NCBI GenBank assembly: GCA_026421135.1
Contig: JAPKCR010000233.1
Span: forward strand, 1-5,085
Direction of reading: 5' to 3'
Source: Sulfitobacter sp.
Lineage (GTDB): Bacteria > Pseudomonadota > Alphaproteobacteria > Rhodobacterales > Rhodobacteraceae
DNA: 5,085 nucleotides
Positions 1-5,085 of this stretch are shown here, piece by piece (positions within the stretch are counted from its first letter, which is position 1; the number at the start of each line of letters is the position of its first letter). Under the pieces are notes generated by a model, which saw nothing but the letters and a program-made list of their open reading frames with translations, searched no databases and was not told the DNA's origin. A program made the position numbers and the translations under genes.

Positions 1-23
1 CGTGGGAAAACTTGAGCGGCAAT

Positions 24-107
24 TGATTGCACTAGATGTAGTGGTTTGTTTCCATTTTTTATCACAATAAGGTAAAATTCCCGTGATTGCTTCGACTAGA
101 TGTTGTG
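24..107. repeat. Degenerate direct repeat upstream of the dcw promoter
   Basis: Two copies of a two-part unit are visible. Copy 1 has TGATTGC (24-30) followed directly by ACTAGATGTAGTG (31-43). Copy 2 has TGATTGC (84-90), a 4-base insertion TTCG, then ACTAGATGTTGTG (95-107). The first part is identical and the second differs at one base in 13. The copies lie 60-64 bases apart, about six helical turns, which would suit a dimeric regulator binding on one face of the DNA. The repeat itself is seen directly. A regulatory role is inference, and a chance or relict duplication remains possible. Confidence 0.55.
49..78 (+). promoter_or_regulatory. Weak sigma70-like promoter candidate (upstream)
   Basis: TTTCCA (49-54) and TAAAAT (73-78) match 4/6 and 5/6 of the sigma70 hexamers, with an 18-bp spacer. 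Use of this pair would start transcription near 85 and give a leader of about 380 nt before mraZ. I consider it less likely than a start near 199, because that start reproduces the leader length known from Rhodobacter. In AT-rich DNA such matches arise easily by chance. Confidence 0.2.
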
Positions 108-142
108 ATCTTGGCCTGTGCAGAACCAAATCCTGTGTGTTT

Positions 143-187
143 TCCCGAAAAAAAATGTAGACGCCCATGAATTCCCATGGCATCCCT
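143..187 (-). promoter_or_regulatory. MraZ-box operator: TGGGN repeats in 10-bp phase
   Basis: On the + strand CCC occurs at 144-146, 164-166, 174-176 and 184-186. Read on the minus strand this gives AGGGA-N5-TGGGA-N5-TGGGC over 163-187, with a further CGGGA at 143-147 in the same phase (the 154 position is not occupied). Direct repeats of TGGGN separated by 5 bp are the published binding pattern of MraZ at its own promoter in E. coli, where the ring-shaped oligomer contacts several repeats. The location just upstream of the expected leader start, in front of mraZ, supports autoregulation. The pattern is seen directly. Binding is inference, and the orientation opposite to transcription is noted without a claim about its meaning. 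Confidence 0.65.
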
Positions 188-192
188 AGTAC
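187..192 (+). promoter_or_regulatory. Possible -10 element of the dcw/UpsM promoter
   Basis: TAGTAC keeps T1, A2 and A5 of a -10 box and would place the transcription start near 199. That start gives an sRNA of about 207 nt (to 405) and a leader of about 267 nt before the mraZ GTG. These lengths agree closely with those I recall for Rhodobacter sphaeroides UpsM (206 nt sRNA, 268 nt leader). No good -35 box lies at the right distance: 164-169 reads CCCATG, inside the MraZ repeats. The assignment therefore rests mostly on leader length. If it is correct, the MraZ repeats cover the -35 and touch the -10, which fits repression. Confidence 0.35.
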
Positions 193-198
193 ATCAGA

Positions 199-405
199 TG
201 AGAACGAGACACGGGGCACCAAACGACCCCAACGACCAAATAAAACTCTAGCAGGTTCATACAGGCACCTCGCTTTCATCAGACCAAGAGATCCGGCGCG
301 CGAGCGAGCAGACATCCCCCCAGGTGGCGCGCGCAGTCGGACTTCCCCGCAAACGCGGGATACGCGGCGGGTTGATCAGTGGCAGCAGATCAACCCGCCG
401 TTTTT
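199..405 (+). ncRNA. upsM: UpsM-like sRNA from the mraZ 5' leader
   Basis: This is a probable homologue of UpsM (upstream sRNA of mraZ), described in Rhodobacter sphaeroides and reported as specific to Rhodobacteraceae. There it arises when transcription from the dcw promoter stops at an intrinsic terminator before mraZ, and RNase E cleaves it under stress with Hfq and the partner sRNA StsR. Support here is positional and structural: a long non-coding leader directly before mraZ, a strong terminator at 365-405, and a length matching the known RNA. Visible inside are a tandem AACGACC (222-228, 231-237), a possible 7-bp stem of alternating GC (296-302 with 328-334), and a small hairpin, CCCGC-AAAC-GCGGG (346-359), just before the terminator. 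The 3' end is well supported. The 5' end is estimated from length only. I could not compare primary sequence with the known UpsM. Confidence 0.6.
365..405 (+). terminator. Strong intrinsic terminator between leader and mraZ
   Basis: CGGCGGGTTGATC (365-377) and GATCAACCCGCCG (388-400) form a perfect 13-bp stem with a 10-nt loop, followed at once by five T (401-405). This is a classic Rho-independent terminator. It lies upstream of the mraZ ribosome binding site and on the same strand, so it can only end a transcript begun in the leader. Cluster expression must come either from read-through (attenuation) or from a promoter within 406-465, and I see no convincing promoter there. TTTACA at 403-408 has no good -10 partner at normal spacing. 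Confidence 0.9.
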
Positions 406-453
406 ACATCTACCACCGGGGATATGAAATTCAGACGCAACCGCGTCACAGGC

Positions 454-458
454 AGGGG
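454..458 (+). promoter_or_regulatory. Ribosome binding site that sets the mraZ start
   Basis: AGGGG lies 7 nt before the GTG at 466, an ideal spacing. The upstream in-frame ATG at 424 has only a GGGG two bases before it, too close to work. The in-frame GTG at 379 falls inside the loop of the terminator. The site therefore decides for GTG 466. Confidence 0.7.
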
Positions 459-465
459 CAGACAC

Positions 466-969
466 GTGAGCCGTAGGTTCAGAGGCGAAAGCCAACACAA
501 GGTCGATACGAAGGGGCGGGTGTCTATCCCAGCCTCTTTTCGTCGTGTGTTGGAAGCCGGTGATCCGAATTGGCAAAACGGTGGCACGCCTGAACTGGTG
601 ATCGTTTATGGCGACACCCGCCGCAGCTATCTAGAATGCTATACCATGCAAGCAATCGACGAGGTCGATGACAAGATCGACGCATTGCCGCGTGGATCAA
701 TGGAGCGGAAGATGCTGCAACGGCTGTTCCACGGACAGTCCTTTCCCACATCTGTTGATGAAACGGGCCGTTTGGTGCTGCCCGCAAAATTACGCAACAA
801 GATTGATCTGGAGGGCGAGGCTTTCTTTATCGCCGCCGGTGATACGTTCCAGATCTGGAAGCCCGAAACCTACGAAACCGAGGAAAAAGCCCGCGAAGTG
901 GAATGGCTGGACGATCTGCCAGAAGACTTCGACCCAATGGCCTTCCTGGATGGCAAGCCGGAGGCATAA
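466..969 (+). CDS. mraZ: Transcriptional regulator MraZ
   Basis: MraZ is the first gene of the dcw cluster, a cytoplasmic DNA-binding protein that forms ring-like oligomers and represses its own operon. The 167-residue product has two tandem SpoVT/AbrB-like halves, each with the family signature: [13 protein letters not shown] at residues 14-26 and [13 protein letters not shown] at residues 98-110. E. coli MraZ has 152 residues, and the extra length here lies partly in an acidic C-terminal tail ([15 protein letters not shown]). I chose GTG 466 because the protein then begins SRRFRGE, as in relatives, and has a well-spaced AGGGG. In-frame starts at 424 and 379 would add basic or low-complexity residues, and the latter would overlap the terminator. 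The likely target is the TGGGN repeats at 143-187. The gene ends 5 nt before rsmH, so the two are co-transcribed. Identity is very secure; the start is fairly secure. Confidence 0.93.
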   Translation: MSRRFRGESQHKVDTKGRVSIPASFRRVLEAGDPNWQNGGTPELVIVYGDTRRSYLECYTMQAIDEVDDKIDALPRGSMERKMLQRLFHGQSFPTSVDETGRLVLPAKLRNKIDLEGEAFFIAAGDTFQIWKPETYETEEKAREVEWLDDLPEDFDPMAFLDGKPEA

Positions 970-974
970 GCGAC

Positions 975-1967
975 ATGACCGCTGCCTCTGACACACCCTC
1001 GGCCCCCCATACACCGGTACTTTTGCGCCCCTTGTTGGCTGCGGTTGCCCCTGTCAAAGGCCGCTGGCTGGACGGAACGTTCGGCGCGGGCGGCTATACC
1101 CGTGGCCTGCTGGACGCAGGTGCCGATCAGGTCATAGCCGTTGACCGTGACCCGTTGGCGTTCGAAATGGCGCAAAGCTGGGCAGCTGAATACGGCGACC
1201 GGATTGTCATGCAACTCGGCGTATTTTCCAAGATGGACGAATATGCCCAAGACCTTGACGGGGTGGTATTGGATCTAGGCGTGTCTTCAATGCAGCTTGA
1301 TCTGGCGGAGCGCGGTTTTTCCTTTATGCGCGACGGGCCGTTGGACATGCGGATGAGCCAGCAAGGCCCGTCAGCCGCTGATATCGTTAACGAAGCCGAA
1401 GAAGAAACCATCGCAAATATCTTGTTTCAATTCGGCGAAGAACGCGCCAGCCGCCGCATTGCCAAGGCAATCGTGCGTGCCCGCGAAGAAGCACCGATCA
1501 CGACAACATTGGAACTGGCAGGGTTGGTTGAGGGCTGTTTGCCCCGCTCGAAACCCGGTCAGTCGCACCCTGCGACCCGCAGTTTTCAGGCGCTGCGAAT
1601 TGCGGTGAACAATGAATATGGTGAATTGTTCGAAGGGCTTATGGCCGCTGAACGGGCGCTAAAGCCCGGCGGGCAATTGGCCGTCGTTACCTTTCATTCA
1701 GTCGAAGACCGCATGGTCAAACGCTTTTTGACAGCGCGGGCAGGGGCAGGCGGTAACGCCAACCGCTTTGCCCCCGAAGCCACCCCCGAACCTCCGCAGT
1801 TCAAGATTATCAAGCGCAAGGCCATCGGGCCCGATGCGCAAGAGCTTGAGGAAAATCCGCGCAGCCGTTCTGCAAAACTGCGCGTTGCCATTCGTACTGA
1901 CGCACCTGCCGGATCCGTTGATGCAAAATCGCTCGGAATGCCCACCGTCAAAGGATTTCTGCCATGA
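975..1967 (+). CDS. rsmH: 16S rRNA m4C1402 methyltransferase RsmH (MraW)
   Basis: RsmH transfers a methyl group from S-adenosylmethionine to N4 of C1402 in the 16S rRNA decoding centre, in the cytoplasm. The 330-residue product (E. coli 313) shows the family motifs in order. The SAM-binding loop [10 protein letters not shown] is at 33-42, VDRDP at 56-60, LDLGVSS at 99-105, and GPLDMRM at 121-127. [17 protein letters not shown] is at 198-214, FHSVEDR at 240-246, and the C-terminal [10 protein letters not shown] at 294-303. The ATG at 975 has GGAGG at 960-964, 10 nt upstream and overlapping the end of mraZ. An in-frame ATG at 903 would add 24 residues read through mraZ and is disfavoured, since homologues begin shortly before HTPVLL. 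The stop codon overlaps the ftsL start as ATGA. Nothing looks broken or unusual. Confidence 0.97.
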   Translation: MTAASDTPSAPHTPVLLRPLLAAVAPVKGRWLDGTFGAGGYTRGLLDAGADQVIAVDRDPLAFEMAQSWAAEYGDRIVMQLGVFSKMDEYAQDLDGVVLDLGVSSMQLDLAERGFSFMRDGPLDMRMSQQGPSAADIVNEAEEETIANILFQFGEERASRRIAKAIVRAREEAPITTTLELAGLVEGCLPRSKPGQSHPATRSFQALRIAVNNEYGELFEGLMAAERALKPGGQLAVVTFHSVEDRMVKRFLTARAGAGGNANRFAPEATPEPPQFKIIKRKAIGPDAQELEENPRSRSAKLRVAIRTDAPAGSVDAKSLGMPTVKGFLP

Positions 1968-2317
1968 GAGCCGTGCTTTACGTCCTCACCACAATGTTTG
2001 TCATCGGATTGGCATTTTGGGCCTACCGCGAAAATTACGCCACTCAAAAAGCGCTGAGCGATACCGACGATCTGCGTCATGAAATCCGCGAGGCGCACAG
2101 CCGTTTGGCCGTGTTGCGGGCCGAATGGGCCTATCTCAACCGCCCTGACCGGCTGCGTGATCTGGCGGAAATGAACTTTGACCGCCTTGGGCTGTTGCCG
2201 CTGCACCCCGACCAGTTTGGCGCGATTGATCAGGTGGGGTTTCCACCACTGCCTGACCTGCCGGTGTTCGATATCACCGAAGGCGTCGACGTATCCACCA
2301 TGGAGGCATCAGAATGA
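1964..2317 (+). CDS. ftsL: Cell division protein FtsL
   Basis: FtsL is a small bitopic inner-membrane protein of the divisome. It pairs with FtsB through a periplasmic coiled coil, binds FtsQ, and helps activate the FtsW-FtsI synthase. The 117-residue product (E. coli 121) has a very short cytoplasmic start and a hydrophobic segment at about residues 4-20. A charged heptad-like helix follows at about 25-58, then the conserved [17 protein letters not shown] (53-69), typical of alphaproteobacterial FtsL. The C-terminal tail is acidic with a proline-rich patch (FPPLPDLP, 93-100). Sequence conservation in this family is low, so the call rests on topology, the AEWAYLNRP block and position between rsmH and ftsI. 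Its ATG overlaps the rsmH stop by 4 nt, with AGGA at 1952-1955 as the ribosome site, which suggests translational coupling. Confidence 0.92.
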   Translation: MRAVLYVLTTMFVIGLAFWAYRENYATQKALSDTDDLRHEIREAHSRLAVLRAEWAYLNRPDRLRDLAEMNFDRLGLLPLHPDQFGAIDQVGFPPLPDLPVFDITEGVDVSTMEASE

Positions 2318-4101
2318 TCCGTACCCCGCTGCGTCCACTAGCCCGAATTCTTGAGGCGCGCCAAAAAGGCGAAAACCCCGACGCGATTGAACGCGAAAAC
2401 ACGCGTATCCGGCACGAACAGATGCGCGACAGCGCGCGCCAGCGTGCAGAAGGGCGTTTGCTGGTCCTGGGTGTGTTCTTTTTCTGCGCTTTTGCGGTTG
2501 TCGGCGCACGCATGGGCGTGATGGCCACCACCGACCCAACAGAACCCCGCGCAGCGGCACCCGGTTCTGTCATCTCGGCCACCCGCGCTGACATTGTTGA
2601 CCGCAACGGCAATCTGTTGGCGACGAATTTCGAGACACACGCGTTGTATGCGCAGCCGCACCACATGATCGATCCCGAACGCGCCGCCAAAAAGCTGATG
2701 AAGGTGTTCCCCGATCTGAACGAGGAACGTCTGGTCCGCGACTTTACCGGCAAGCGAAAATTCCTGTGGATCCGCAAGAAGATCAGCCCCGAACAAATGC
2801 AAGCCGTTCACGAAATCGGTGAGCCCGGTCTGTTGTTCGCGCCGCGCGACATGCGTCTTTATCCCAACGGCAACTTGGCCGCGCATATCATGGGTGGTGC
2901 CAGCTTTGGCAAAGAAGGCGTGCACGGTGCCGAAGTAATCGGCGTTGCCGGCGCGGAAAAGTATTTCGACGACTATCTGCGCGACCCTGCCAACGGAAAC
3001 AAACCGCTGCAACTGTCGCTGGATATGACCGTGCAGGCCGCGTCTGAGCGGATTTTGTACGGTGGCATGAAGCTGATGAACGCCAAGGGCGCGACGTCAG
3101 TCCTAATGGATGTGCACACGGGCGAAATTGTTAGCGCCGTGTCATTGCCATCGTTCGATCCCAACGACCGTCCGCATGTCGCCATCAAAGGTGACGCGTC
3201 TGACAGCCCGCTATTCAACCGTTCGGTTCAAGGCGTGTACGAGCTGGGGTCCGTGTTCAAGATCTTTGCTGCGGCACAGGCGATTGATCTAGGCCTAGTT
3301 AATGCCGACACCATTATTGATACCTCTGGCCCAATGAAAGTCGGCGGATTCCGTATTGGTGAGTTTAACAACAAAAACTACGGAAAACAGACGGTTACCG
3401 GAATCATTGTTCACAGTTCGAACCGCGGATCAGGCCGTTTGGCTTTGCAGATCGGGTCAGAACGCCAGCAGGCATTTCTGAAAAGCCTTGGCTTCTTTGA
3501 ACCAACCCCTTTCGAGATTGTCGAGGCTTCCGGCGGCAAGCCATTGTTGCCAAAACGCTGGGAGGAGCTGAGCTCGGTCACGATTTCATACGGGCACGGT
3601 CTGTCCTCCAGCCCTATGCATTTGGCAGCGGGATATGCGGCCATCGCAAATGGCGGTCTAAAGGTTGTGCCAACGTTGCTGAAACAAGACGGGCCTAAAT
3701 TGGGTGAACGTCTGATGTCCGAACGCGCGGCGGCCGATGCACGGATGATGCTGCGCAAGGTTGTCACCGAAGGGACCGCCAGCTTTGGCGAAGTTCCAGG
3801 CTATCAAGTTGGTGGCAAAACCGGCACGGCAGATAAACCCGGCCCCCGTGGCGGCTACCTTGAGGACAAGGTGATCAACACATTCGCCAGTATGTTCCCC
3901 GCCCATGATCCGAAATATGTGCTGATCGTGACTTTGGATGAACCTGTTGAAACATCGGGTGAAAAACCACGCCGCACAGCGGGTTGGACGGCTGTGCCGG
4001 TCGCCGCCGAGATGATCCGCCGGATCGCACCCTTGCTGGGGCTTAGACCAACTGTTGAACCGGGCAGTGTCGCTGGTATAACGCTGTCCAGCAGCAACTG
4101 A
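2314..4101 (+). CDS. ftsI: Septal peptidoglycan transpeptidase FtsI (PBP3)
   Basis: FtsI is the class B penicillin-binding protein that cross-links septal peptidoglycan together with the glycosyltransferase FtsW, and it is a beta-lactam target. The 595-residue product (E. coli 588) has a basic cytoplasmic tail of about 46 residues and one membrane anchor at about 47-68. A PBP dimerisation/pedestal domain follows (about 85-230, with RADIVDRNGNLLATN at 91-105), then the transpeptidase domain (about 235-575). All three active-site motifs are intact: SVFK (S313 nucleophile, K316), SSN (368-370) and KTG (502-504). The ATG at 2314 overlaps the ftsL stop (ATGA) and has GGAGG at 2302-2306, 7 nt upstream. 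Translation ends in a tandem TGA-TAA. The anchor and divisome position distinguish it from PBP2 (MrdA). The family call is very secure. Confidence 0.97.
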   Translation: MIRTPLRPLARILEARQKGENPDAIERENTRIRHEQMRDSARQRAEGRLLVLGVFFFCAFAVVGARMGVMATTDPTEPRAAAPGSVISATRADIVDRNGNLLATNFETHALYAQPHHMIDPERAAKKLMKVFPDLNEERLVRDFTGKRKFLWIRKKISPEQMQAVHEIGEPGLLFAPRDMRLYPNGNLAAHIMGGASFGKEGVHGAEVIGVAGAEKYFDDYLRDPANGNKPLQLSLDMTVQAASERILYGGMKLMNAKGATSVLMDVHTGEIVSAVSLPSFDPNDRPHVAIKGDASDSPLFNRSVQGVYELGSVFKIFAAAQAIDLGLVNADTIIDTSGPMKVGGFRIGEFNNKNYGKQTVTGIIVHSSNRGSGRLALQIGSERQQAFLKSLGFFEPTPFEIVEASGGKPLLPKRWEELSSVTISYGHGLSSSPMHLAAGYAAIANGGLKVVPTLLKQDGPKLGERLMSERAAADARMMLRKVVTEGTASFGEVPGYQVGGKTGTADKPGPRGGYLEDKVINTFASMFPAHDPKYVLIVTLDEPVETSGEKPRRTAGWTAVPVAAEMIRRIAPLLGLRPTVEPGSVAGITLSSSN

Positions 4102-4116
4102 TAAAAGAGCGTCCCC

Positions 4117-5085
4117 ATGGGCAAACAGACCGTCCCCCTATCCTCACTTGGTCTGACCGCAAAGGGGGAGGCCAACCCCGATATCACCGGTATTGCCGTT
4201 GACAGCCGTCAGGTCAAAGACGGCTTTTTATTCGCCGCGATGCCGGGCAGCACCATTCACGGGGCCGAATTCATTCAATACGCACTGCGCATGGGTGCCG
4301 CTGCGGTTCTGACCGACGCCAAAGGTGCCGCGATCGCCGCCGATCTGATGGCCGAGGCTGGCGTTGCCGTTGTGGTCACCGATGCCCCCCGCGAGGCGCT
4401 GTCCCGCACTGCCGCACTGTGGTTTGGTGCGCAACCTTCCACGATGATTGCGGTTACAGGGACGAATGGCAAAACCTCAGTCAGCACATTTGTGCGCCAG
4501 ATCTGGATCGAGATGGGGCTGTCCGCCGTCAACCTTGGCACCACGGGCGTCGAAGGCGCATGGACCGCCCCGCTGGCCCATACCACGCCCGAACCGATCA
4601 CCCTGCACCGTGCCTTGGCGGAAGCTGCGGCAAACGGCATCACCCACGCGGCGATGGAGGCGTCTTCCCACGGTCTGGATCAGCGTCGCCTTGATGGCGT
4701 CACGCTAAAGGCGGCAGCATTTACGAATTTTAGTCAGGATCATCTGGACTACCACGCCACATTCGAGGCTTACTTTGATGCCAAAGCGGGCCTGTTTTCC
4801 CGGGTCCTGCCCGAAGACGGCACGGCGGTAATCAACATCGACGACCCCAAAGGCATCGACATGGCCGCCATCGCCCGCGCTCGTGGTTGCGAGGTGATCA
4901 GCGTTGGGCGTGACGGCGGCGATCTGCACCTGACGGGCCAACGGTTCGATGCGACTGGCCAGGATCTCCGCTTTGACTGGCGGGGCAAGACCTATCAGAA
5001 ACGACTGAACCTGATTGGTGGGTTTCAGGCCGATAACGTGTTGCTGGCCTGCGGGCTGGTGATAGCCTGCGGGGCAAATGCTGCC
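4117..5085 (+). CDS. murE: UDP-MurNAc-tripeptide synthetase MurE (5' part, runs off the window)
   Basis: MurE adds the third amino acid, meso-diaminopimelate in Gram-negative bacteria, to UDP-MurNAc-L-Ala-D-Glu using ATP, in the cytoplasm. The window holds 323 codons, about two thirds of a usual MurE (near 490 residues), and the reading frame is open at the edge. The N-terminal UDP-binding domain shows VDSR (28-31). The central ATPase domain has the P-loop GTNGKT (115-120), TTPEP (156-160), EASSHGL (181-187) and NFSQDHLDYH (204-213). K223 in YFDAKAGLF corresponds to the carbamylated lysine of Mur ligases. GGFQADNVLLA (301-311) marks the hinge to the C-terminal domain. That domain, with the DNPR motif for diaminopimelate selection, lies beyond the window, so substrate specificity is inferred. 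The ATG at 4117 follows ftsI by 15 nt with a modest AGAG site at 4106-4109. MurF probably follows. Confidence 0.96.
   Translation, partial: MGKQTVPLSSLGLTAKGEANPDITGIAVDSRQVKDGFLFAAMPGSTIHGAEFIQYALRMGAAAVLTDAKGAAIAADLMAEAGVAVVVTDAPREALSRTAALWFGAQPSTMIAVTGTNGKTSVSTFVRQIWIEMGLSAVNLGTTGVEGAWTAPLAHTTPEPITLHRALAEAAANGITHAAMEASSHGLDQRRLDGVTLKAAAFTNFSQDHLDYHATFEAYFDAKAGLFSRVLPEDGTAVINIDDPKGIDMAAIARARGCEVISVGRDGGDLHLTGQRFDATGQDLRFDWRGKTYQKRLNLIGGFQADNVLLACGLVIACGANAA

Larger units (their letters stand above)
1..142. other. AT-rich upstream region without a recognisable gene
   Basis: I see no credible coding sequence on either strand here. The stretch is AT-rich, with a run of six T at 55-60, and contrasts with the GC-richer genes downstream. 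It holds a degenerate direct repeat (listed separately), a weak promoter-like pair, and a 7-base inverted pair, ATCACAA at 61-67 against TTGTGAT at 103-109. The gene upstream of the dcw cluster lies outside the window. The region could contain activator sites for the dcw promoter, but nothing in the sequence proves it. Confidence 0.5.

Noticed and set aside
1..10. GTGGGAAAA at the window edge as a further MraZ box
   Set aside because: It contains TGGGA but has no partner in 10-bp phase within the window. It may belong to something upstream that cannot be seen.
198..251. 17-codon frame starting with ATG at the estimated transcription start, a possible leaderless leader peptide
   Set aside because: The transcription start is only an estimate, the product (MRTRHGAPNDPNDQIKL) has no run of one amino acid or other attenuation signature, and nothing links it to the terminator over 100 nt away.
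167..427. 86-codon open frame across the leader
   Set aside because: It spans the putative promoter, the sRNA and the terminator stem. It has no ribosome site and a low-complexity Arg/Pro-rich product, and resembles no family I know.
403..431. A promoter between the terminator and mraZ (TTTACA at 403-408)
   Set aside because: No acceptable -10 follows at 16-18 bp. The best options (TATGAA at 14 bp, TGAAAT at 16 bp) are poor, and TTTACA is just the tail of the terminator T-run.
870..1250. 126-codon minus-strand frame over the mraZ end and rsmH start (and other antisense frames such as 1694-2206 and 2338-3012)
   Set aside because: These are shadows of clear conserved genes on the + strand. 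They have no family motifs and no ribosome sites, and their products have biased composition.
2584..2628. Ala in place of Gly in the FtsI pedestal motif (RADIVDRNG) as an oddity
   Set aside because: Alphaproteobacterial FtsI proteins vary at this position, and all catalytic motifs are intact.

Overview
The window is the 5' end of a dcw (division and cell wall) cluster from an alphaproteobacterium, most likely a member of the Rhodobacteraceae (Roseobacter/Rhodobacter relatives). The gene order mraZ-rsmH-ftsL-ftsI-murE, the protein styles (MraZ starting SRRFRGE, FtsI with YELGSVFK and GGKTGTADKPG) and the long non-coding mraZ leader ending in a strong intrinsic terminator all point there. All genes are on the + strand. 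No mobile element, CRISPR array, tRNA or rRNA is visible.

Layout. Positions 1-465 hold no credible gene. The first ~140 bases are AT-rich and carry a degenerate direct repeat (24-43 and 84-107). Positions 143-187 carry CCC triplets in strict 10-bp phase. Read on the minus strand, these give TGGGN-N5-TGGGN repeats, the known MraZ operator pattern. From about 199 to 405 lies a probable homologue of UpsM, the abundant sRNA described upstream of mraZ in Rhodobacter sphaeroides. It ends in a perfect 13-bp stem followed by five T (365-405). mraZ starts with GTG at 466, well downstream of that terminator.

The coding part is compact: mraZ (466-969), 5-nt gap, rsmH (975-1967), ATGA overlap, ftsL (1964-2317), ATGA overlap, ftsI (2314-4101), 15-nt gap, murE (4117 to the window end, C-terminal domain missing). 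The tight spacing implies one polycistronic transcript with translational coupling.

How it fits together. MraZ is a DNA-binding autorepressor of the cluster and RsmH methylates 16S rRNA. FtsL is a bitopic divisome scaffold protein, FtsI is the septal peptidoglycan transpeptidase, and MurE makes the tripeptide precursor used for that peptidoglycan. The leader suggests two layers of control: MraZ binding at the promoter, and partial termination at 365-405, which releases the sRNA and limits read-through into the cell-division genes. The protein genes look ordinary. The most interesting part of the window is the leader.
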